Assembly: GCF_001043055.1 (NCBI RefSeq)
Contig: NZ_JYLF01000001.1
Location: 1-64,000, forward strand
Length of the DNA: 64,000 nt
Reading direction: 5' to 3'
From: Pseudomonas weihenstephanensis
GTDB lineage: Bacteria > Pseudomonadota > Gammaproteobacteria > Pseudomonadales > Pseudomonadaceae
Part shown: in pieces, positions 53,723 through 61,818 of the stretch
Layout: every line of letters begins with the position of its first letter
How positions within the stretch are numbered: the first letter of the stretch is position 1
The notes under the pieces: generated by a model
What the model was told of the DNA's origin: nothing
Seen by the model: only the letters and a program-made list of their open reading frames with translations
The model's database searches: none
Position numbers and translations under genes: made by a program

Positions 53723-54168
53723 GGCGCTTTGACGAGTGCCAGGGTGCCCATTGCCTGGGTCGCGGGTTGGCCGATGATGCGCGACGGCAGGTGCAGAATC
53801 AGTTGCCCGGACTGACTGGCGCGCCCGCGCAGTTCCACCCGTGCCCCGGCCGGAAACGCTTGCGGGTTGAATCGCAGCTTGAACGGCAGTGGCTGGCTAT
53901 TGCCGATGATCTTGCTGCTGGCCATCAGCCCTTGAGGACGTCCGCGTTCATCCACGATCAGCATTGCCAACTCGACTTCTGCGCCAGCCGGTACGCCGGT
54001 CAGCACGCCACTCAATTCACGCTGATAGGCGGGCAGGGGGCCAAGATCGGCCGGGGCATCGGTTTTTGGCTGCGCCAGCACCTGGGGTTGTGCCGACTTT
54101 GGCGGCTCACTGCTACAGGCGACCAGCAAACTGGCGAGGCACAGCAAAACAAGCGTTCGTAGCGACAT
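53719..54168 (-). CDS. YbaY-type lipoprotein
   Basis: The 149-residue product has a lipoprotein signal with lipobox LLVAC and Cys18 as the acylated residue (MSLRTLVLLCLASLLVACSS). The mature part contains the YbaY-like beta domain with PAGAEVELAMLIVDERGR and PLPFKLRFNPQAFPAGARVELRGRA. The role in the cell envelope is unknown. Its stop codon overlaps the methyltransferase start by 4 bases. Confidence 0.75.
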   Translation of the reverse strand: MSLRTLVLLCLASLLVACSSEPPKSAQPQVLAQPKTDAPADLGPLPAYQRELSGVLTGVPAGAEVELAMLIVDERGRPQGLMASSKIIGNSQPLPFKLRFNPQAFPAGARVELRGRASQSGQLILHLPSRIIGQPATQAMGTLALVKAP

Positions 54169-54308
54169 AGTGGGCTCCAGCGGCAGGTCAGTCGTTGTAT
54201 CAGATTGTGTAAAACGTAGTAGGCGGACTGTATACCGTAAAGCCTATGGCTTGTCTTGCCAGTGGGATGCGCTACCATGGCGCTCCCCATTTTTTGTTGC
54301 CTGCCACC

Positions 54309-54773
54309 ATGCACTGTCCCTTCTGCGGTGCCAACGACACTAAAGTCATCGACTCGCGTCTGGTCGCCGAGGGCGATCAGGTGCGCCGCCGGCGTGAATG
54401 CCTGGCCTGTGGTGAGCGTTTCACCACCTTTGAAACAGCTGAGTTGGTCTTACCCCGCCTTATCAAGCAAGACGGCAGTCGTCAGCCGTTCGACGAAGAA
54501 AAACTGCGCGCCGGCATGCAGCGTGCGCTGGAAAAGCGCCCGGTGAGTGTCGAGCGCCTTGAAGCGGCGCTGGCCCATATCAAAAGCAGGCTGCGCGCCA
54601 CCGGCGAACGCGAAGTCAAATCGCTGGTCGTGGGTGAGCTGGTCATGAGCGAGCTGCAAAAGCTCGACGAAGTGGCCTACATCCGTTTTGCCTCTGTTTA
54701 TCGACGCTTCCAGGACCTCAATGAGTTCCGTGAAGAGATCGACCGCCTTGCCCGTGAGCCTTCAAAGGAGTGA
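54309..54773 (+). CDS. nrdR: Ribonucleotide reductase regulator NrdR
   Basis: NrdR represses ribonucleotide reductase genes by sensing dATP/ATP. The 154-residue protein has the zinc ribbon CPFC...CLACGERF at the N-terminus ([19 protein letters not shown]) and the ATP cone with [30 protein letters not shown] 54309 is the family start; the earlier one at 54246 has no support. It ends three bases before the ribD GTG, so nrdR and ribD are coupled as in many gammaproteobacteria. Confidence 0.96.
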   Translation: MHCPFCGANDTKVIDSRLVAEGDQVRRRRECLACGERFTTFETAELVLPRLIKQDGSRQPFDEEKLRAGMQRALEKRPVSVERLEAALAHIKSRLRATGEREVKSLVVGELVMSELQKLDEVAYIRFASVYRRFQDLNEFREEIDRLAREPSKE

Positions 54774-54775
54774 TT

Positions 54776-55903
54776 GTGTCCACTGAGCAACTGGTTTTAG
54801 ACGCCCATTACATGGCGCGTGCCATCGAGTTGGCCCGTAAGGGGCTGTACACCACCCACCCCAACCCTCGTGTGGGTTGCGTCATCGTGCGTGACGGCCA
54901 GATCGTCGGCGAAGGCTGGCATGTGCGTGCGGGTGAGCCGCACGCCGAGGTCCACGCCTTGCGGGCCGCCGGTGCACTGGCTCGCGGGGCGACGGCCTAC
55001 GTCACCCTTGAGCCGTGCAGTCATCACGGGCGCACCCCGCCGTGCGCCGAAGGCTTGGTCAATGCCGGGGTCGCCCGCGTGGTGGCCGCCATGCAAGACC
55101 CCAACCCGGAAGTCGCAGGGCGTGGCCTCAAGCGTTTGGCCGATGCTGGCATTGAGGTGCGGTGCGGAGTGCTGGAAGCTCAAGCGCGTGCCTTGAACCA
55201 GGGCTTTCTCAAGCGCATGGAGCATGGCCTGCCGTTTGTGCGGGTCAAGCTGGCAATGAGCCTGGACGGGCGCACCGCGATGGCCAGTGGTGAGAGCCAA
55301 TGGATCACCGGGCCTGCCGCACGTTCTGCGGTGCAGCGTTTACGCGCGCAAGCCAGCGTGGTGATAACCGGTGCCGACACGGTACTGGCCGATGGCGCCC
55401 GTTTAACGGTGCGTGCCGATGAATTGGGGCTGGACGCCGAGCAGACCGCGCAGGCCATGAGTCGTGCGCCGCTGCGCGTGTTGATCGACGGGCGCTTGCG
55501 CGTGCCGCTGGATGCACCGTTCTTCAAGGCCGGACCCGCGCTGGTCGCCACCTGTGTGCCGCCTGCCGAACAATACCGCACAGGCCCCGAATGCCTGGTG
55601 ATTCCGGGTGAGAACGGTCAGATCGATCTGCGCCAGTTACTGCGGGCGCTGGCCGCCCGCGATGTCAACGAAGTGCTGGTTGAAGCCGGTCCTCGTCTGG
55701 CGGGTGCATTTGCCGAACAGGGTCTGGTGGACGAGTATCAGATTTTCATCGCAGCCAAGTTTTTGGGCTCTACGGCCCGTCCCTTGCTGGAGCTGCCGTT
55801 GACCCGCATGAGCGAAGCGAGCGAGCTCAAGATCATCGAAATGCGCGCGGTAGGGGATGACTGGCGAGTCACTGCCATACCTGTGCCATCAGCGAGCGTA
55901 TAA
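54776..55903 (+). CDS. ribD: Bifunctional riboflavin deaminase/reductase RibD
   Basis: RibD deaminates and then reduces the pyrimidine intermediate of riboflavin synthesis. The 375-residue protein has the deaminase zinc motif HAEVHALRAAG with PCSHHGRTPPC, and the reductase domain from about residue 145 with VKLAMSLDGRTAMASGESQWITG. The start is GTG 54776 (MSTEQLVLDAHYMARAIELA), five bases after GGAG (54767-54770); a GTG at 54770 overlaps that site. ribE follows 46 bases after the stop. Confidence 0.95.
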   Translation: MSTEQLVLDAHYMARAIELARKGLYTTHPNPRVGCVIVRDGQIVGEGWHVRAGEPHAEVHALRAAGALARGATAYVTLEPCSHHGRTPPCAEGLVNAGVARVVAAMQDPNPEVAGRGLKRLADAGIEVRCGVLEAQARALNQGFLKRMEHGLPFVRVKLAMSLDGRTAMASGESQWITGPAARSAVQRLRAQASVVITGADTVLADGARLTVRADELGLDAEQTAQAMSRAPLRVLIDGRLRVPLDAPFFKAGPALVATCVPPAEQYRTGPECLVIPGENGQIDLRQLLRALAARDVNEVLVEAGPRLAGAFAEQGLVDEYQIFIAAKFLGSTARPLLELPLTRMSEASELKIIEMRAVGDDWRVTAIPVPSASV

Positions 55904-55949
55904 TTCTCAGCCTCCGTTTTACGCAGGCTTGGTTCTCAAGGGGAACGCC

Positions 55950-56615
55950 ATGTTTACCGGCATTATCGAATCCATCGGCAACATCCGTGCACTGACCCCA
56001 AAAGGTGGCGATGTACGGGTTTATGTAGACACCGGCAAGCTCGACCTGAGCGACGTCAAGCTGGGCGACAGCATCGCGATCAACGGCGTGTGCCTGACCG
56101 CGGTTGAGTTGCCGGGCAACGGTTTTATGGCCGATGTCAGTCGCGAAACGCTGGACTGCACCGCGTTCAATGATTTGAAAACGGGCAGCCGGGTCAACCT
56201 GGAAAAGGCCCTGACCCCGACCACACGTCTGGGCGGCCATTTGGTAAGCGGCCACGTGGACGGCGTGGGCGAGGTGATCTTGCGTGAGGAGAACGCCCGC
56301 GCCATTGAGTTCCGTATCCGCGCACCCAAAGCGCTGGCCAAGTACATCGCCCATAAAGGCTCGATCACGGTAGACGGCACCAGCCTGACCGTGAACTCGG
56401 TCAATGGCGCCGAATTCTCGCTGACCATCATCCCGCATACCCTGACTGAAACCATCATGGGCGACTACCGCCCTGGCCGCCGGGTAAACCTTGAAGTTGA
56501 CCTGTTGGCGCGTTACCTGGAGCGTTTGTTGCTGGGTGACAAAGCCGCCGAGCCGACCCAGGGCAGCACCATCAGCGAAAGTTTTCTGGCCGCCAACGGC
56601 TACCTCAAATCCTGA
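55950..56615 (+). CDS. ribE: Riboflavin synthase alpha chain RibE
   Basis: RibE dismutates two 6,7-dimethyl-8-ribityllumazine molecules to riboflavin. The 221-residue protein contains two similar barrels: MFTGIIESIG at the start and the second repeat from about GHLVSGHVDGVGEV. The C-terminal helix SFLAANGYLKS is family-like. ATG 55950 is the normal start. It lies between ribD and the ribB-like gene, in the usual order. Confidence 0.95.
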   Translation: MFTGIIESIGNIRALTPKGGDVRVYVDTGKLDLSDVKLGDSIAINGVCLTAVELPGNGFMADVSRETLDCTAFNDLKTGSRVNLEKALTPTTRLGGHLVSGHVDGVGEVILREENARAIEFRIRAPKALAKYIAHKGSITVDGTSLTVNSVNGAEFSLTIIPHTLTETIMGDYRPGRRVNLEVDLLARYLERLLLGDKAAEPTQGSTISESFLAANGYLKS

Positions 56616-56631
56616 CTTAAGGGGGTGCCGC

Positions 56632-57723
56632 GTGGCGCTCAACAGCATCGAAGAACTGGTTGAAGACATCCGCCAAGGCAAGATGGTCATCCTCATGGAT
56701 GACGAAGACCGCGAAAACGAAGGCGACCTGATCATGGCCGCCGAGTGCTGCAAGGCTGAGCACATCAACTTCATGGCGCGCTTCGCCCGTGGCTTGATCT
56801 GTATGCCGATGACCCGCGAGCGCTGCGAGCTGCTCAAATTGCCCTTGATGGCACCGCGCAACGGTTCGGGTTTTGGCACCAAGTTCACTGTTTCCATTGA
56901 AGCGGCGACGGGCGTCACCACGGGTATTTCTGCCGCTGACCGCGCCCGCACCGTGCAAGCGGCCTCTGCCAAAGATGCCAAGGCCGAAGACATCGTCAGC
57001 CCCGGCCACATCTTCCCGCTGATGGCCCAGGCGGGTGGCACTCTGGCCCGCGCCGGTCACACCGAAGCCGCCTGCGACCTGGCGCGCATGGCCGGTTTCG
57101 AACCCAGCGGCGTGATCTGCGAAGTGATGAATGACGACGGCACCATGTCCCGTCGCCCGCAGCTTGAAACATTTGCGGCTGAACATGGCATCAAAATCGG
57201 CACCATTGCCGACCTGATCCACTACCGCATGATCCACGAACGTACCGTTCAGCGGATTGCCGAGCAGCCGTTGGACAGCGAACTGGGCCAATTCAATTTG
57301 GTGACCTATCGTGATTCAGTCGAAGGTGATGTGCACATGGCGCTGACCCTGGGCAAGATCTGCGCTGACGAACCGACGCTGGTACGGGTGCACAACATGG
57401 ACCCGCTGCGCGATCTGCTGATGGTCAAGCAGCCCGGCCGCTGGAGCCTGCGCGCCGCCATGAGTGCCGTGGCACAGGCCGGTAGCGGGGTTGTATTGCT
57501 GCTGGGTCATCCGCTGGACGGTGATGTACTGCTGGCGCATATCCGCGAAACTGCCGACGCTGCGCCAGTGAAAAAACCGACCACTTACAGCATCGTGGGT
57601 GCCGGTTCGCAGATCCTGCGTGACCTTGGTGTGCGCAAAATGCGCCTCATGAGTTCACCAATGAAGTTCAACGCCATATCCGGTTTCGATCTGGAAGTTG
57701 TAGAATACGTGCCCTCCGAATAA
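56632..57723 (+). CDS. ribB: 3,4-dihydroxy-2-butanone 4-phosphate synthase with RibA-like tail (RibBX)
   Basis: The N-terminal half (about 1-205) makes the four-carbon unit of riboflavin. It shows MDDEDRENEGDLIMAAECC, RHTEAACDLAR-like GHTEAACDLARMAG and the acidic active-site residues. The C-terminal half (about 206-363) resembles GTP cyclohydrolase II (NLVTYRDSVEGDVHMALTLG), but the three zinc cysteines (C, then CDC) are missing. It also lacks the usual RQEGRGIGL loop, having PLDGDVLL where that would be. A true RibA is encoded at 59937. The start is GTG 56632, 7 bases after GGGGG; a longer ATG frame has no support. Confidence 0.9.
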   Translation: MALNSIEELVEDIRQGKMVILMDDEDRENEGDLIMAAECCKAEHINFMARFARGLICMPMTRERCELLKLPLMAPRNGSGFGTKFTVSIEAATGVTTGISAADRARTVQAASAKDAKAEDIVSPGHIFPLMAQAGGTLARAGHTEAACDLARMAGFEPSGVICEVMNDDGTMSRRPQLETFAAEHGIKIGTIADLIHYRMIHERTVQRIAEQPLDSELGQFNLVTYRDSVEGDVHMALTLGKICADEPTLVRVHNMDPLRDLLMVKQPGRWSLRAAMSAVAQAGSGVVLLLGHPLDGDVLLAHIRETADAAPVKKPTTYSIVGAGSQILRDLGVRKMRLMSSPMKFNAISGFDLEVVEYVPSE

Positions 57724-57768
57724 AGACCGGGTATTTCCCGTCTGAAATTCGTGGCCCAAACTCCTTAA

Positions 57769-57790
57769 AGAACGCACGCGAGTGCGTTCT
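57769..57790. other. Perfect hairpin between ribBX and ribH
   Basis: Nine-base arms AGAACGCAC (57769-57777) and GTGCGTTCT (57782-57790) close a GCGA tetraloop, 26 bases before the ribH start. No T-run follows, so it is not a normal terminator. It may act in mRNA processing, or as a translational or partial transcription control of ribH. Confidence 0.45.
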
Positions 57791-57815
57791 GGCTCTTTAA
57801 TACGAGACATACCGA

Positions 57816-58292
57816 ATGACCCTGAAGACCATCGAAGGTACCTTCATTGCCCCCAAAGGTCGCTACGCACTTGTAGTTGGCCGTTTCAACAGCTTTGTTG
57901 TCGAAAGCCTGGTGAGTGGTGCCGTTGATGCCCTGGTTCGCCACGGTGTGAACGAAAGCGACATCACCATCATTCGCGCGCCGGGTGCGTTCGAAATCCC
58001 GTTGGTTGCGCAGAAGGTTGCCCAGCGCAACGAATTCGCCGCCATCATCGCCCTCGGCGCTGTGATTCGTGGCGGTACGCCGCACTTCGAATACGTTGCT
58101 GGCGAGTGCACCAAAGGCTTGGCCCAGGTGTCCATGCAGTTCGGCGTACCGGTTGCATTCGGCGTGCTGACCGTTGACTCCATCGAGCAAGCCATCGAGC
58201 GTTCCGGCACCAAAGCCGGTAACAAAGGCGCAGAAGCTGCCTTGTCCGCCCTCGAAATGGTCAGCCTGTTGGCGCAGTTGGAGGCCAAGTGA
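57816..58292 (+). CDS. ribH: 6,7-dimethyl-8-ribityllumazine synthase RibH
   Basis: RibH condenses the pyrimidine with the four-carbon unit. The 158-residue protein has [36 protein letters not shown] and [33 protein letters not shown] 57816 is the only reasonable start. The end overlaps nusB by four bases. Confidence 0.96.
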   Translation: MTLKTIEGTFIAPKGRYALVVGRFNSFVVESLVSGAVDALVRHGVNESDITIIRAPGAFEIPLVAQKVAQRNEFAAIIALGAVIRGGTPHFEYVAGECTKGLAQVSMQFGVPVAFGVLTVDSIEQAIERSGTKAGNKGAEAALSALEMVSLLAQLEAK

Positions 58293-58789
58293 TTTCCGAC
58301 GAAAGCGATCGTTTCAACCCGCGCGATCCAAAACCTGCGGACGCTGGCAAGCCCTCTAAAAGTGCCAAACGTCGCGAAGCGCGTCAGCTCGCGACCCAGG
58401 CGCTGTACCAGTGGCACATGGCCAAGCATTCGTTGAACGAAATCGAAGCGCAGTTTCGCGTTGATAACGACTTCACTGACGTTGATGCGGCTTATTTCCG
58501 TGAAATCCTGCACGGCGTGCCTGCACACTGTGGCGAAATCGATGCTGCCCTGACCCCGTGTCTGGACATCACCATCGAAGAGCTGGACCCGGTTGAGCTG
58601 GCTGTACTGCGCCTGTCCACCTGGGAGCTGATCAAACGTGTCGACGTGCCTTACCGCGTTGTGATCAACGAAGGCATCGAGCTGGCCAAAGTGTACGGTT
58701 CCACCGACGGCCACAAGTTCGTCAACGGTGTACTCGACAAATTGGCGCCACGCTTGCGTGAAGCCGAAGTTAAAGCGTTCAAGCGCTAA
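58289..58789 (+). CDS. nusB: Transcription antitermination factor NusB
   Basis: NusB binds boxA RNA together with S10 (NusE) and assists rRNA transcription. The 166-residue protein has a basic N-terminal tail ([20 protein letters not shown]) and conserved helices with [32 protein letters not shown]. The start is GTG 58289, overlapping the ribH stop by four bases. The rRNA operon end and rpsJ are at the other end of this window. Confidence 0.96.
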   Translation: MISDESDRFNPRDPKPADAGKPSKSAKRREARQLATQALYQWHMAKHSLNEIEAQFRVDNDFTDVDAAYFREILHGVPAHCGEIDAALTPCLDITIEELDPVELAVLRLSTWELIKRVDVPYRVVINEGIELAKVYGSTDGHKFVNGVLDKLAPRLREAEVKAFKR

Positions 58790-58804
58790 ACAGCGCTGCG
58801 TGCC

Positions 58805-59764
58805 ATGGGCGAGTTTGAGCTGATCCGCACCGTCTTCGCTGCCGCGCCTTGTGCGCAAGGCGGCGAGGGCGTTGCGCTGGGTATTGGCGACGACTGCGCC
58901 CTGCTGGATGTTCCCTTCGGGGAACAACTGGCCATCTCTACCGACACGCTGGTGGCAGGCGTGCACTTCGCAGATCCTTGCGACCCTTTCTTGCTCGGTC
59001 AGCGTTCGCTGGCAGTGGCGGCCAGTGATTTGGCGGCCATGGGCGCAACCCCCCTCGCGTTTACCCTTGCCCTGACCTTGCCGACGGTTAACGCCGATTG
59101 GCTGCAAGCGTTCGCCCGGGGTTTGAATCAAATGGCTGTGGCGTGCAATCTGCGCCTGATCGGTGGCGACACCACGCGTGGGCCGCTGTGCCTGACGCTC
59201 ACGGTGTTCGGCCGCGTGCCCAGCGGGTGTGCCCTGACCCGCAGCGGTGCGCAGCCGGGTGATGTGCTGTGTGTGGGCGGTGAGTTGGGCAATGCCGCCG
59301 GGGCCTTGCCCTTGGTGTTGGGCCAGCGCAGTGCCGAATCGTTTGTTGCGCAACCTTTGCTGGCGCATTACTGGTCGCCGCAGCCGCAACTGGCGTTGGG
59401 CCAGGCGCTGCGCGGCAAAGCCACCTGCGCGCTGGATATCTCCGACGGCTTGTTGGCCGATTGCGGGCACCTCGCGCTGGCGTCACAGGTGCGGCTGCTG
59501 ATCGACAGTGATCGCGTGCCGGTCTCATTGGCCCTGGAAGAATTTCTGGGCAGCGCGGGCGCGCAGCAAGCGGCCTTGAGCGGCGGCGACGACTACGTAC
59601 TGGCGTTTACCTTGCCTGAGCGCGATGTGTCGATCCTGCTGGCGGACGGCTGGCCGATCCACGTTATTGGGCGTGTGGTTGAAGGGCAGGGCGTCAGTCT
59701 GATCGACGAGCACGGCCAAGACATCACCCCGGCAATCTGCGGCTACCAGCACTTTGCAGGCTGA
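58805..59764 (+). CDS. thiL: Thiamine-monophosphate kinase ThiL
   Basis: ThiL phosphorylates thiamine monophosphate to the active cofactor thiamine pyrophosphate. The 319-residue protein has the PurM-like metal motif GIGDDCALLDVPFGEQLAISTDTLVAGVHF near residue 27, SDLAAMGATPLAFTLAL, GGDTTRGPLCLTLTVFG and the C-terminal GGDDYVLAFTLP. ATG 58805 follows nusB by 15 bases. Unlike P. putida and P. aeruginosa, no pgpA follows. Confidence 0.93.
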   Translation: MGEFELIRTVFAAAPCAQGGEGVALGIGDDCALLDVPFGEQLAISTDTLVAGVHFADPCDPFLLGQRSLAVAASDLAAMGATPLAFTLALTLPTVNADWLQAFARGLNQMAVACNLRLIGGDTTRGPLCLTLTVFGRVPSGCALTRSGAQPGDVLCVGGELGNAAGALPLVLGQRSAESFVAQPLLAHYWSPQPQLALGQALRGKATCALDISDGLLADCGHLALASQVRLLIDSDRVPVSLALEEFLGSAGAQQAALSGGDDYVLAFTLPERDVSILLADGWPIHVIGRVVEGQGVSLIDEHGQDITPAICGYQHFAG

Positions 59765-59774
59765 CGCCCTCAGT

Positions 59775-59799
59775 GGTCGCAGCCTTCGGCAGCGACTAC
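59775..59799. repeat. REP element between thiL and ribA
   Basis: ggtcgcagccttcggcagcgactac (given in two pieces: ggtcgcagcc, then gcagcgactac) is the imperfect palindrome of Pseudomonas REP sequences. It occupies the start of the 172-base gap where pgpA would be expected. The rest of the gap carries no gene. Confidence 0.7.
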
Positions 59800-59936
59800 A
59801 GAGGGGGGTGTTGCTGCGAAAAGCCATCAAACTTTTTGATCGTTATCTCCGATAATTCAGCCTAAGCGTCTGTAGGAACGTCCTGTTACAATGCGCCTCT
59901 GCGAATCTCCAGTCCTCATTTGATCAGGAGCACACG

Positions 59937-60554
59937 GTGCCCGTCGCTTTTGTTGCAGCTTGCAAACTCCCTACTCCCTTTGCCGAATTCACCATGCATG
60001 GCTTCCTTGAGAAAGCCACGGGTCGTGAACACGTTGTGCTCAGTTTGGGCGACGTAGCGGATGGCGCGCCCGTGTTGGGTCGGGTGCATTCTGAATGCCT
60101 GACCGGCGATGCACTGTTCAGCCAGCGCTGTGACTGTGGTTCACAGCTCGAAGCGGCCTTGCAGGCCATCGCCCGCGAAGGCCGCGGCGTGTTGCTGTAC
60201 TTGCGTCAGGAAGGCCGCGGCATTGGCCTGCTGAACAAGATCCGCGCCTACGAGTTGCAGGACGGCGGCGCTGACACCGTTGAGGCCAACGAACGTCTGG
60301 GCTTTGCGGCCGATCAGCGTGATTACGCAATCTGCCTGCCGATGCTTGAGCACATGAGCGTCAAGTCCCTGCGCTTGATGACCAACAACCCGCGCAAGGT
60401 CAAAGCCTTGACCGATATGGGCATCACCGTCGCTGAGCGTGTGCCGCTGCACACCGGCCACAACCCGCACAACAAGCTGTACCTGGCGACCAAGGCCAAT
60501 AAACTCGGGCACATGATGGGCAATCAACACCAGAACGAGGCTGATCCGGCGTGA
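59937..60554 (+). CDS. ribA: GTP cyclohydrolase II RibA
   Basis: RibA opens GTP, the first committed step of riboflavin synthesis. The 205-residue enzyme has [19 protein letters not shown] with the zinc cysteines, the active-site arginine region [20 protein letters not shown], and the [20 protein letters not shown] motif. The start is GTG 59937, with AGGAG (59926-59930) 6 bases upstream. It supplies the catalysis missing from the RibX half of ribBX. Confidence 0.97.
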   Translation: MPVAFVAACKLPTPFAEFTMHGFLEKATGREHVVLSLGDVADGAPVLGRVHSECLTGDALFSQRCDCGSQLEAALQAIAREGRGVLLYLRQEGRGIGLLNKIRAYELQDGGADTVEANERLGFAADQRDYAICLPMLEHMSVKSLRLMTNNPRKVKALTDMGITVAERVPLHTGHNPHNKLYLATKANKLGHMMGNQHQNEADPA

Positions 60555-60970
60555 CCCGGGGCCAGCGTCGTCGGCGTTTGAGTTTCAGTTGGTGGCAACA
60601 GTTGGTACTGACCCTGCTGCCGCTGGCATTGGCCAACTGGTTTTTCGGTAAGTCCGAACCCTTGCTGCCTGGGCTGACAATGCCTTTCTTTATTGCCGGG
60701 GTGGCGTCGATGTTTGTCACCCTGCGCACGTTCAGCCCCTACAAACATGGCCTGATCAACCTGCAAAAAGCCCTCGATACCGCGCAAGAGCCTGCTGCCT
60801 GGGATCATCTGGCGCAGGTACGGCGGCGTGCTTTGCTGGCCGCCGGGCTGCCTGCCTGGATCGCCGCGCTGGCGGTATTTGTCGGGCTTGAAGGTGTGCC
60901 GCTGTTGTTGCTGGCGTTGTCGACGCTGGTGCTGTTTTACCTCTATCGCATTCCTCGTCAGGTCGGTTGA
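60551..60970 (+). CDS. Small integral membrane protein of unknown function
   Basis: The 139-residue protein has two N-terminal hydrophobic segments ([15 protein letters not shown] and [15 protein letters not shown]), a short basic linker ([16 protein letters not shown]), then two more ([15 protein letters not shown] and [17 protein letters not shown]). The first GTG overlaps the ribA stop by 4 bases, and the stop touches the following gene. I do not recognise the family; homologues in Pseudomonas sit at the same place, from memory. Any link to riboflavin or corrinoid uptake is guessed from position only. Confidence 0.65.
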   Translation: MTRGQRRRRLSFSWWQQLVLTLLPLALANWFFGKSEPLLPGLTMPFFIAGVASMFVTLRTFSPYKHGLINLQKALDTAQEPAAWDHLAQVRRRALLAAGLPAWIAALAVFVGLEGVPLLLLALSTLVLFYLYRIPRQVG

Positions 60971-61767
60971 TGCGCCTGTGGCTGGCGCTTGCGTTGCTGG
61001 CCGTGGGCGTACCCGGCATGGCCGCCACGCGGGTGGTCAGCCTGGCACCGTCGCTGTCTGAAATCGTGGTTGAACTGGGCGCCACCGACCTGCTGGTCGG
61101 GCGTCTGGACGCAGGCGAACCCGTGCCGGAACTGGCCCATGTACCTTCAGTAGGCGGCTATGGCCAGTTGGACATGGAGCGCGTGGTCAGCCTGCAACCG
61201 GACTTGCTCTTGCTATGGCCGGGCAGCGTCGGCGTTGCGCAACGCGAACAACTGCGCCGGTTGAACATCCCGACCTACAGTGCGGAACCCAAAAGTCTGA
61301 GTGAACTGGCCGAACAGGTCCAAGCCCTGGCCGTTGCCTTGAATCGCCCCGAGCGCGGCCTTGAACTGGCCACGCAGTGGCGGGCGCGGCTGGCTGAGCT
61401 GCGCGCGCAGTATCACCGTGATACGCCGTTGCGGGTGTTTTACCAAGTGTGGGATCAACCGCTGTATACCGTGGGTGGCGGGCAAATCATCAGCGATGCG
61501 CTGGCGGTATGCGGCGCCAGCAATGTGTTTGCAGACCTTCATCTGCCTGCACCGCAGGTCAGCATCGAGTCTGTGTTGCAGCGCAACCCTGAGCTGATCA
61601 TTGCAGGCACCCAGGCGCAGTTGACTGCCTGGAAAGCCTGGCCGCAGATCGACGCGGTACAGCACGGGCGATTACTTTTATTGAGCGACAAAGGTCTTGA
61701 GCGGCCGAGCGGGCAGATGATCGAAGCAACAGCCAAGCTCTGTCAGCAACTGTCGATAACCCCGTAG
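60970..61767 (+). CDS. BtuF-like corrinoid-binding periplasmic protein
   Basis: A 265-residue exported protein with a signal peptide ([18 protein letters not shown]) and the helical-backbone metal receptor fold. The core shows ATRVVSLAPSLSEIVVELGATDLLVGR, PDLLLLWPGSVGVAQ, and LIIAGTQAQLTAWKAWPQIDAV. The BtuF/cobalamin group fits best. The start is ATG 60970, whose A is the last base of the preceding stop codon TGA. A BtuB-like receptor is encoded on the opposite strand directly after it; the BtuCD permease and ATPase are not in the window. Confidence 0.78.
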   Translation: MRLWLALALLAVGVPGMAATRVVSLAPSLSEIVVELGATDLLVGRLDAGEPVPELAHVPSVGGYGQLDMERVVSLQPDLLLLWPGSVGVAQREQLRRLNIPTYSAEPKSLSELAEQVQALAVALNRPERGLELATQWRARLAELRAQYHRDTPLRVFYQVWDQPLYTVGGGQIISDALAVCGASNVFADLHLPAPQVSIESVLQRNPELIIAGTQAQLTAWKAWPQIDAVQHGRLLLLSDKGLERPSGQMIEATAKLCQQLSITP

Positions 61768-61818
61768 ACGCTGGCGAAGGCTGCGAGCGGTTGATCTAAA
61801 AAAACACAGCCGTCGGGG

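Noticed and set aside
55904-55949. FMN riboswitch in the riboflavin operon
   Set aside because: No RFN consensus elements are seen in the ribD-ribE, ribE-ribB or ribB-ribH gaps, which are too short. It may sit before another rib gene in the genome.
61764-61790. REP-like fragment after the BtuF-like gene
   Set aside because: It contains gctggcgaaggctgcgag but has only one imperfect arm and overlaps the stop codon. It is too weak to list as a repeat.
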